Assembly (NCBI RefSeq): GCF_900188275.1
Contig: NZ_FZNY01000002.1
Coordinates: forward strand, 124,001 to 188,000
Reading direction: 5' to 3'
DNA: 64,000 nucleotides
Source of the DNA: Dokdonia pacifica
Lineage (GTDB): Bacteria > Bacteroidota > Bacteroidia > Flavobacteriales > Flavobacteriaceae
The notes under the pieces were generated by a model that was not told where the DNA came from, ran no database searches, and saw nothing but the letters and a program-made list of their open reading frames with translations. Each line of letters begins with the position of its first letter. Position 1 is the stretch's first letter. Of the stretch, positions 52,546 through 60,087 are shown piece by piece. The translations under genes and the position numbers were made by a program.

Positions 52546-54519
52546 CTATTTTTGTTTCTCAACTTGAATATCTAAAATTTCATATTCTGAGTTGTTACTT
52601 TTAAATTCGGGAATTAGTTGTTTAAGCTTAGCTACTGTCTTATTATTCATATTTTCTGTTGCAGCTTCTACAATAGCTTTTATTGACTCATTTACAAGGT
52701 GATACTCTTTAGTTTCATCTTCACTTATCATAATTTTATCATGATGTGTGGGAAGTGTTCTACTTTTATCACTTAATAATTCTTCATAAAGTTTTTCTCC
52801 AGGTCTTAATCCTGTGATTTTTATATCAATATCTTCATTTGGAATATGACCAGCTAGCTTTATCATTTTTTCTGCAAGGTCCATAATTTTTACAGGTTCT
52901 CCCATGTCAAAAATAAAAATCTCCCCTCCTTTTCCCATAGCGCCAGCTTCCAGTACTAATTGACAAGCTTCTGGAATTGTCATAAAGTAACGGATAATAT
53001 CTGGATGTGTAATTGTTACTGGACCTCCTGCTTCGATTTGTTTTTTGAATAAAGGAACTACTGAACCATTAGATCCTAATACATTACCAAAACGAGTGGT
53101 AATAAATTTAGTGATTTTGGTATTACTAAGCGCTAATTCCTTTTGTTCAAAATATAATGATTGCACATACATTTCTGCTGCTCTTTTTGAAGCACCCATT
53201 ACATTACTTGGATTTACAGCTTTATCTGTACTTACCATTACAAAATGTCCTACTCCAAATTCTGTTGCGAGATCAGCCATCAATTTTGTTCCTAATACAT
53301 TGGTATGTATAGCCTCAGATGGATTATCCTCCATTAATGGGACATGTTTGTATGCAGCTGCATGATATATTACGTCTATCTTATAGGCTTCAAAAAGTAC
53401 ACGTAACCGTTTCTTATTAACAACATCGCATATTACATAAGTGACTGTAAGATCTGGAAATTTGTCTTTAAGTTCTATATGTAGTGCATGTAATGGAGAT
53501 TCTGCTTGATCTAAGATAATAAGTCTCTTAGGACTATATGTCGCAACTTGTCTTACAATTTCACTCCCAATAGAACCAGCTCCTCCTGTTACTAATATAT
53601 TCTTATTACTAATTTGAGCAGTCTTATTCTTAGCATTAAGTACTATAGGGTCTCTATTTAATAAATCTTCTATTTGTAAAGATTTTAATTGATCAGTTAC
53701 GGTTGTGTTTTCTGACCAATTTATAACTAATGGAGAATTGTAAACTTTAATATCATTCTCTAAACAATCTTTTACCAATGCATAACGCTCTTCCGCATTC
53801 AATGTATTACCAGAAAATATAATAGCCTGTGCATCCAATTTATGAACCAGACTACTAATAGAAGTGTTCATTTCTAAAACTGGTTTTCCTAAAATACGTA
53901 AGCTTTTGTTCTGTCTACTAGAAGCAAAACCTTGTATTTTAAAACGTTGTGGATGCTCAATATCTAATGCAGCTGCTATTGAAATAGCACCATCATCTAC
54001 ACCAACAATAACAGCAGTTATAAGTTCTTCTTCTTGTTGAGCAACTTTAAAATATTCATATAATTGCTTTACCGATAATCTAAAAACAAATAAGGCAGAA
54101 AAAGAAATAAACAGGAATACTATAAGGCCTGTACCAATAAAGATTTTATTCCCTATTACCGCTAGACTTATAATATTAATAATTAATAATGTCAGAAATG
54201 TAGAAACCGAAGCAAAAAAGAGTTTCAATGCATCCATATATGATGAATGTCTTATTAATCCTGCATAGGTTTTGAATAATAAAAGGAAAATGAAATTTAT
54301 TCCAACAATAAGTCCTATTTGTTGTGAAACTCTTAATGTCTTTAAAGGAACAATGTTAAGGTCTTTTAAAAGAAAATAGGTGAGAAATAAACTAGAAGTA
54401 ACGAGTATTGTATCAATAAATAATACAGCCCACCTAGGAAGATATCTAATATTCCTAATATCTAACTTATTATCGTCAGAAAATAAATTTTCAACAGCAA
54501 TTTGTAATTTATTTTTCAT
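52546..54519 (-). CDS. UDP-N-acetylglucosamine 4,6-dehydratase, membrane-bound (PglF/WbpM-like)
   Basis: The 657-aa protein has four N-terminal membrane helices and then a cytoplasmic FlaA1-type SDR domain. The NAD loop is GGAGSIGSEIVRQ. MVSTDKAVNPSNVMGASKRAAE carries the catalytic region, and the C-terminal GLRPGEKLYEELL is typical of the group. It probably dehydrates UDP-GlcNAc to the 4-keto-6-deoxy sugar. Next to the aminotransferase, acetyltransferase and sugar transferase genes it fits PglF of the diacetamido-bacillosamine pathway. Confidence 0.88.
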   Translation of the reverse strand: MKNKLQIAVENLFSDDNKLDIRNIRYLPRWAVLFIDTILVTSSLFLTYFLLKDLNIVPLKTLRVSQQIGLIVGINFIFLLLFKTYAGLIRHSSYMDALKLFFASVSTFLTLLIINIISLAVIGNKIFIGTGLIVFLFISFSALFVFRLSVKQLYEYFKVAQQEEELITAVIVGVDDGAISIAAALDIEHPQRFKIQGFASSRQNKSLRILGKPVLEMNTSISSLVHKLDAQAIIFSGNTLNAEERYALVKDCLENDIKVYNSPLVINWSENTTVTDQLKSLQIEDLLNRDPIVLNAKNKTAQISNKNILVTGGAGSIGSEIVRQVATYSPKRLIILDQAESPLHALHIELKDKFPDLTVTYVICDVVNKKRLRVLFEAYKIDVIYHAAAYKHVPLMEDNPSEAIHTNVLGTKLMADLATEFGVGHFVMVSTDKAVNPSNVMGASKRAAEMYVQSLYFEQKELALSNTKITKFITTRFGNVLGSNGSVVPLFKKQIEAGGPVTITHPDIIRYFMTIPEACQLVLEAGAMGKGGEIFIFDMGEPVKIMDLAEKMIKLAGHIPNEDIDIKITGLRPGEKLYEELLSDKSRTLPTHHDKIMISEDETKEYHLVNESIKAIVEAATENMNNKTVAKLKQLIPEFKSNNSEYEILDIQVEKQK

Positions 54520-54534
54520 ACGCGTTAATCGTAC

Positions 54535-55674
54535 CTATCTTGATAGTAGGTCAAAGATAACCTTTTCTATTCTTTGTCTATCTTTTGATATTAAATTTGA
54601 ACCCGAAGGTACGCATAATCCGTTTTTAAATAGACGAAATGCAACATTTTCTCCATAAAAAGCACAGTTTTCAAAAATAGGTTGCATATGCATGGGTTTC
54701 CAAAGAGGTCTAGATTCTATATTTGCTTTCGCGAAAGCGAGACGAATATCCTCTCTCGTAACCCCATTGGTTTTTTCAGGATCTACTAAAATTGCTGATA
54801 ACCAATGATTGCTGTAAAAATCTTCATTAGGTTCTGTAAATACAGTAATACCATCGTATTTTTCAAAAAGCTCTTGATAAAAAGAATTCATCTGTCTACG
54901 AAGGTTTATGTGTTTGTCGAGCACTTCCATTTGTCCTCTACCAATTCCTGCAGATATATTACTTAACCTATAGTTATAGCCTATATTACTATGTTGATAA
55001 TGCGGAGCATCGTCACGAGCTTGCGTTGCTAGAAATACAGTATTCTTTTTTGCTTCTTCAGATGGACAAACAAGAGCCCCACCTCCACTCGTAGTAATGA
55101 TTTTATTTCCGTTAAAAGATAAAACACCATAAGTACCAAAAGTACCACAGTTTCTTCCTTTATAGGTAGAACCTAATGCTTCGGCACTATCTTCTACAAC
55201 AGGGATTTCATATTTATTGGCAATTGCATGTATCTCGTCTACTAAATACGGCATACCATATAAATGTACCGCAACTATTGCTTTTGGTTTTTTTCCTTTT
55301 GCTATACGATCAGTAATAGCTTCTTCTAAATATTTTGGAGAAATATTCCACGTTACGTCTTCACTATCTACAAAAACTGGAGTAGCCCCTAGATATGTAA
55401 TAGGATTTGCGCTTGCAGAAAATGTAAATGATTGGCAAATAACTTCATCACCTTGGCCAACACCGCATTGTAATAATGCAAGGTGAAGTGCGGCAGTCCC
55501 AGAGCTCAATGCAGCTACAGGGTTATTATTAAGATAGGTACTTAAATCGTTTTCAAAGCCATTTACATTAGGTCCTAATGGAGCGATCCAATTTGTATCA
55601 AAAGCTTCATTTACATATTTCTGTTCTGCTCCTCCCATATGAGGAGAAGAAAGCCATATTTTAGCTTCACTCAT
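54535..55674 (-). CDS. DegT/DnrJ/EryC1-type sugar aminotransferase (PglE-like)
   Basis: The 379-aa PLP enzyme puts an amino group on a keto sugar. The PLP lysine is Lys191 in SFNGNKIITTSGGG, preceded by EDSAEALGS with the Asp that holds the PLP nitrogen. NYRLSNISAGIGRGQ is the usual signature. Codons for LAFAKANIE are an exact palindrome copy at 54726. The start overlaps the PglD-like stop (TAATG). It would aminate C4 of the 4-keto sugar made by the PglF-like enzyme. Confidence 0.9.
   Translation of the reverse strand: MSEAKIWLSSPHMGGAEQKYVNEAFDTNWIAPLGPNVNGFENDLSTYLNNNPVAALSSGTAALHLALLQCGVGQGDEVICQSFTFSASANPITYLGATPVFVDSEDVTWNISPKYLEEAITDRIAKGKKPKAIVAVHLYGMPYLVDEIHAIANKYEIPVVEDSAEALGSTYKGRNCGTFGTYGVLSFNGNKIITTSGGGALVCPSEEAKKNTVFLATQARDDAPHYQHSNIGYNYRLSNISAGIGRGQMEVLDKHINLRRQMNSFYQELFEKYDGITVFTEPNEDFYSNHWLSAILVDPEKTNGVTREDIRLAFAKANIESRPLWKPMHMQPIFENCAFYGENVAFRLFKNGLCVPSGSNLISKDRQRIEKVIFDLLSR
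54722..54739. repeat. Dispersed palindrome, exact core, inside a gene
   Basis: TTTGCTTTCGCGAAAGCG with exact core at 54726-54737. It is read on the minus strand as GCT TTC GCG AAA GCA, giving AFAKA, the third reading frame of the repeat. Confidence 0.9.
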
Positions 55675-56321
55675 TATTTTGAAAATTTAATAGGTTTTGC
55701 AGGTATTCCTACTGCTGTACAATTTTCGGGCAATGATTTAGAAACAACTGCACCTGCTCCTACAATAGTATTTTTTCCTATATGAACTAGATTTATAATT
55801 TTAGCCCCAGTACCTATATAAGAACAAGCACCTAATTCTACTTCTCCAGAGACATTAACGCCTGGCATTATTGAACAAAAATCCTTTATCAGAGTATCAT
55901 GACCTATAGTACATGCTAAATTTAAAATCAAGAAATTACCAATTGTAATATCTACTGTAAGTATATTATTAGCACAAATTATACATCCATGACCAATGGT
56001 ATAATTATTTGGGTTTCCAATGACACTTGGATGAATCAAATTCGGGAAACTTACTTTAGGATTATTAATTTTTTGAACAATACTTTTTTTAGTAATTGGA
56101 TCACCAATTGCAACAGCTATAGAAATTTCATCATTCCAAGCGTTTAATTCTTTGATGCCTCCTAAAATTGTATAGTTATTTATAGTGTTTTTTATTTCAG
56201 GATTATCATCAAAAAAACCTATAAATTCATACTGTTCTTTATTTGTATTAATATCTTCAATTAGGCTTTTAACTTCTCGTCCAAAACCTCCAAACCCATA
56301 GATAGCTATTTTCTTTCCCAT
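55674..56321 (-). CDS. Sugar O/N-acetyltransferase (PglD/NeuD-like)
   Basis: The 215-aa protein has an N-terminal Rossmann-like UDP-sugar domain (IAIYGFGGFGREVKSLIED) and a C-terminal hexapeptide beta-helix. The catalytic His is in CTIGHDTLIKD, and the end NCTAVGIPAKPIKF is typical. It would acetylate the 4-amino group of the sugar. It overlaps the aminotransferase by one base and is 2 bp after the PglC-like gene, showing a tight operon. Confidence 0.88.
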   Translation of the reverse strand: MGKKIAIYGFGGFGREVKSLIEDINTNKEQYEFIGFFDDNPEIKNTINNYTILGGIKELNAWNDEISIAVAIGDPITKKSIVQKINNPKVSFPNLIHPSVIGNPNNYTIGHGCIICANNILTVDITIGNFLILNLACTIGHDTLIKDFCSIMPGVNVSGEVELGACSYIGTGAKIINLVHIGKNTIVGAGAVVSKSLPENCTAVGIPAKPIKFSK

Positions 56322-56323
56322 AA

Positions 56324-56923
56324 TTACCCCTTAAAACTTTCTGTAGTTGCTTGTCCAGAAGAATTAATCCCTTCTCGCAAAAACACTTTCTTTACTGTTA
56401 ACATTAATATTTTTATATCTAAAAGAAATGTTTGATTATCTACATACCAAACATCCAATTCAAATTTTCTTTCCCAACTTATTAAATTTCTACCGTTTAC
56501 CTGTGCCCACCCAGTTATTCCAGGCTTAACATGATGCCTTCTAGCTTGTTCTTTTGAATATAGTTCTAAATATGAAGGAAGTAATGGTCTAGGTCCAACA
56601 ATACTCATTTCACCTTTTATCACATTAAATAATTGTGGGATTTCGTCTAAAGACATTTTTCTAATGATCCGACCAATAACTGTCAATCGATCTGCATCTG
56701 ACAGTAAATTGCCGTCAGCATCTCGCTCATCTGTCATAGTTTTTAGCTTGATAATATTAAAGATACGACCATTCTTCCCTGGACGTTTTTGCACAAAAAA
56801 TGGAGTTCCAAAATTAACAATACTTAGACCTATAATTGAAAAAATTAGTATAGGACTTACTAATAACAGTACAATTATAGCAGTTACAATATCTAATAAT
56901 GGTTTAAAGAAATTTGGGTACAT
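56324..56923 (-). CDS. Undecaprenyl-phosphate sugar phosphotransferase (PglC-like)
   Basis: The 199-aa protein is a small monotopic initiating transferase. It has one N-terminal hydrophobic hairpin (DIVTAIIVLLLVSPILIF), FFVQKRPGKNGRIF, the catalytic MSLDEIPQLFNVIKGEMS with the Asp-Glu dyad, and the SIVGPRPLLPSYL motif. It moves a phospho-sugar from UDP to the lipid carrier and so starts the repeat unit. Its size and neighbours point to the PglC subgroup. Confidence 0.9.
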   Translation of the reverse strand: MYPNFFKPLLDIVTAIIVLLLVSPILIFSIIGLSIVNFGTPFFVQKRPGKNGRIFNIIKLKTMTDERDADGNLLSDADRLTVIGRIIRKMSLDEIPQLFNVIKGEMSIVGPRPLLPSYLELYSKEQARRHHVKPGITGWAQVNGRNLISWERKFELDVWYVDNQTFLLDIKILMLTVKKVFLREGINSSGQATTESFKG

Positions 56924-56953
56924 ATTTCTTATTCTTACTACAAAGTAACACTT

Positions 56954-58201
56954 CTATTTTTTATCACACAAGCTTTGTATATGATTTATATATTGTTGAG
57001 CTAAAATAGATCTATCGAAATGAATTTTCGCATAATTATATCCACGAATTCCACTTTCAATTAATTCTTCCCTATTTTGAAGTATTAACCTTATTTTGGT
57101 TTCTATATCTTCAATATTTTCTGGTTCTACATATACACCACAATCTGCTTTCTCAATTAATTCCCTTGATACTCCATCTATAGCTAAGAAAACGGGGCGT
57201 TTACAAGACATATAATCAAAAGTTTTATTAGAATAGATCGTTTTAAAGGTATCTACTTTCTTTAAAACTGAGGCTCCCATATCTGAAGCAAGAATATATT
57301 TAAAAACATCATTTTTTGGGACAGCGTTTCTAAAAATAACATTATTAAGGCCTCTATTTTTAACTTCATCCTGTAACATCTGTTTTTGCATTCCAGAGCC
57401 TATTAACTGAAAAATTACTGGAGTATCTTGTAGTTTACTAGCTGCGTCAACTAACTGTATTAAATGATTTGCAACACCATGAGCTCCTACATAGGTAATT
57501 ACAAACTTCCCTTCTAGTCCTAACTCTTTTTTAAAGGCATCTGCATCAAAGTCACTATTTTGAATTTGTTCTGCTAGTGTAAAATCTGCGGCATTTGGTA
57601 TAAATAAAATTTTCTCTTGAGAAACACCTTTTTCAATAAGTTTTGTTTTAAAAGCTGGTGTTAAAACATTTATTAGTGCAGATTTTTTATAAATAAAATT
57701 CTCAAACCAATATGCCATTTTAATAATGAGTTTATTTTTCAAAACTCCAGTGTCTATTGCAGATTCAGGCCATAAATCTCTTACCTCAAAAACAATTGGA
57801 ACACGCTTGAAAATTGAAAGTATAAAAGCAGTAATTCCAACAAATAATGGCGGAGATGTTACGACTATAGCATCATACTTCTCTCTAGTTTTAAACAAAC
57901 CTGCAATTGTAGAAGAAAAGACAAATGAGAAATACCCCCATAGTCTTCCTAAAAAATTTGTGTTATATGATTCAGAAACGTGACATCTGTATACATCTAC
58001 TCCATCATAAAACCCAGTATCTTTATAAAAAGATTTTCCTTTATATTTTTCAGGTTTTTTTCCAGTTGCATAATTAACCATTCCGGATATGACATCAATC
58101 TTCACTCCGTCACTTGTCCATGCTTTTACCATTTCATTAAATCTAGAACCTCCCCCTTCATTTTTCTCCAGAAAATACTGATGAATTAATAATATGCGCA
58201 T
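56954..58201 (-). CDS. Glycosyltransferase family 4
   Basis: The 415-aa GT-B enzyme has an N-terminal domain with the glycine-rich EKNEGGGSRFNEM loop and a C-terminal domain with FVITYVGAHGVANH, then SDMGASVLK and KTFDYMSCKRPVF. It resembles WbuB-type transferases of O-antigen and capsule clusters. It would add the second sugar to the lipid-linked sugar made by the PglC-like enzyme. It starts 2 bp after the heparinase-like gene. Confidence 0.85.
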   Translation of the reverse strand: MRILLIHQYFLEKNEGGGSRFNEMVKAWTSDGVKIDVISGMVNYATGKKPEKYKGKSFYKDTGFYDGVDVYRCHVSESYNTNFLGRLWGYFSFVFSSTIAGLFKTREKYDAIVVTSPPLFVGITAFILSIFKRVPIVFEVRDLWPESAIDTGVLKNKLIIKMAYWFENFIYKKSALINVLTPAFKTKLIEKGVSQEKILFIPNAADFTLAEQIQNSDFDADAFKKELGLEGKFVITYVGAHGVANHLIQLVDAASKLQDTPVIFQLIGSGMQKQMLQDEVKNRGLNNVIFRNAVPKNDVFKYILASDMGASVLKKVDTFKTIYSNKTFDYMSCKRPVFLAIDGVSRELIEKADCGVYVEPENIEDIETKIRLILQNREELIESGIRGYNYAKIHFDRSILAQQYINHIQSLCDKK

Positions 58202-58203
58202 AA

Positions 58204-60087
58204 TTAATTAGAACTCTTTATTTTGATGGTTGTAATAAGCTTGCCAGTTGTATCTTTAAATGACAGTTGCAAAGATGGGATTTTAACTCCATAATAACTG
58301 GAATACCAAGCAGTATTTTTTAACAGTTCTACTGGGTTACCATCTCTATTTACGGCTGTAATCTCTATAAGATCTTCTATATCAGGATTAATATGCCAAA
58401 ATTGTTCTATAAAATCTCCTTTCTTTAAAGTCACTTCATCAATCACATTCCATTCTAATCGATTTTTAATTTTATCGACCTTACGTTTATGATTATATCC
58501 ACCTATATGTTTGAATGCTTCTATTTGTCCTTCAAAAACATAGTTATTAGTAGTTTCTGAAAGATTACCTATTGCGTTTTTAATCCAATTATACCATATA
58601 AAACGACTTCCCTTTAACATTTGATCTTTTCCATTCACACTTATCGTATTATGGCCTTTTGTACCCATAAAAAAATCAAGCTCTTCTTTAGAAGTATTAT
58701 ACTTATAACTCCCTGCATCTCTTAAATAATTGATTCCATTTACCCAAATATCTAAATGTAGATTATCAGCCTGTGCTGGTCGATCTTTATACGAACCGCA
58801 TTTAATAAATGTTTTAACACTCTCTTCTTGAATAATATAATATCCGCTTTCGCGAAAACTAAAGATACCATCTTTCCTAGTAGGATCTATTTTAAGGTCT
58901 TGTAAACCGTACCAACCTTGACTTTCAGAAGATTGTCTAACCGTTCCCGAGAGTACCGCCCGTAGGTCATCTAATTGTGATTGATAATTGCGATAATCAT
59001 CATCGGTTAATTTGAAAAATAATGCCCCATCATTAGATCCATAATTAGGCAACTGTTTTGAGACAGGATCTTGAGAAGCTTCTAAAAAATCAAGTGATTT
59101 CTTTGCTTTTTCATATACTGCTTTTGTAAATGTATCATTATGCAGTTGTGATAAACGGATTCCCCAAGTAAGTAATTGTACAGCTACTCTATGATAATTC
59201 ATAGAAAACTGAAGAAAAGTACCATCGTCATATATCTGATAATCAATTTCCTGTTCAAACCATTTTTTCCCTTGTCTACTCCATTTTTTAGTTTCAGGTA
59301 TAAAAGGGAAAAGTAATCCAGATATGTAAAGCATTAAAGTCTCTGTAATTGCGTGATTATTACGAACAGCAATTCTAGAGAAATTAATATTATTATAAAC
59401 GTGATGCAATTGCCAGTAAATACTATTTAAAATAGCCTCAAAACGCTCTGAAGTTAAATGTGTAGAGTGTTTATAATAATACAATGCAAAAGTCCAATTA
59501 AGAATACGCAAGCTAATCTCTTGACTACACTTATAATTGGGACCTAAATTAATTGGATTCTGATTTATAAAGCTTTCTATCTCTGAAAAAACAAATGCTG
59601 CTTGATTACTATCATTATGATAATCATGTCTTATAATATCATATAAGTATGAAAACCGTGCTTTCTCCCATACATATTTGATATCACCCGCTTCTGCAGA
59701 AAGGTCTTCAATTTCCGACCAGTGTTTTGTAATATCATAACGATAACCCGTTGCAGAGTTAACAATCCAATCATACGCTGTTCCTAAATCATATTTTTTA
59801 CTACTAAAGAAGGTATAGGTTCCGTTTTTGCTTTCGCGAAAGCGTGACGCTAATACATCATTTTGTTTTTTATCTACAGGGATAGCATCTTTATCATCAA
59901 AAAAGAATAAAGGGGTATTGGCACGCCATGATGCTAACGTAATAAAGGATTTAGAATCTGGAGAGATTGGAAACTTATTCTTATGTATGCCTAACTTTGA
60001 AGACACCATATACTTCACTCTAAAAGTGACGTAACGGATCCCCATATTATTAAATAGGTCAATTAATTTCCGTAGTTTATTCAACAT
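58204..60087 (-). CDS. Heparinase II/III-like protein
   Basis: The 627-aa protein has an N-terminal alpha/alpha toroid (NNHAITETLMLYISGLLFP, NYHRVAVQLLTWG) and a C-terminal beta-sandwich with QADNLHLDIWVNG, GTKGHNTISVNGKDQM. These match heparinase II/III. In biosynthetic clusters, relatives act on the nascent polymer or epimerise it. There is no signal peptide, which is unusual for a lyase. It contains one exact and one near palindrome copy, both giving (R)FRES. It overlaps the MDR-Gfo gene by 11 bp. Confidence 0.83.
   Translation of the reverse strand: MLNKLRKLIDLFNNMGIRYVTFRVKYMVSSKLGIHKNKFPISPDSKSFITLASWRANTPLFFFDDKDAIPVDKKQNDVLASRFRESKNGTYTFFSSKKYDLGTAYDWIVNSATGYRYDITKHWSEIEDLSAEAGDIKYVWEKARFSYLYDIIRHDYHNDSNQAAFVFSEIESFINQNPINLGPNYKCSQEISLRILNWTFALYYYKHSTHLTSERFEAILNSIYWQLHHVYNNINFSRIAVRNNHAITETLMLYISGLLFPFIPETKKWSRQGKKWFEQEIDYQIYDDGTFLQFSMNYHRVAVQLLTWGIRLSQLHNDTFTKAVYEKAKKSLDFLEASQDPVSKQLPNYGSNDGALFFKLTDDDYRNYQSQLDDLRAVLSGTVRQSSESQGWYGLQDLKIDPTRKDGIFSFRESGYYIIQEESVKTFIKCGSYKDRPAQADNLHLDIWVNGINYLRDAGSYKYNTSKEELDFFMGTKGHNTISVNGKDQMLKGSRFIWYNWIKNAIGNLSETTNNYVFEGQIEAFKHIGGYNHKRKVDKIKNRLEWNVIDEVTLKKGDFIEQFWHINPDIEDLIEITAVNRDGNPVELLKNTAWYSSYYGVKIPSLQLSFKDTTGKLITTIKIKSSN
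58845..58860. repeat. Dispersed palindrome, near copy, inside a gene
   Basis: CGCTTTCGCGAAAACT has core CTTTCGCGAAAA at 58847-58858 with one mismatch. It is read on the minus strand as TTT CGC GAA AGC, giving FRES. Confidence 0.7.
59829..59846. repeat. Dispersed palindrome, exact core, inside a gene
   Basis: TGCTTTCGCGAAAGCGTG with exact core at 59831-59842. It is read on the minus strand as CGC TTT CGC GAA AGC, giving RFRES, in the same gene as the near copy about 1 kb away. Confidence 0.9.
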
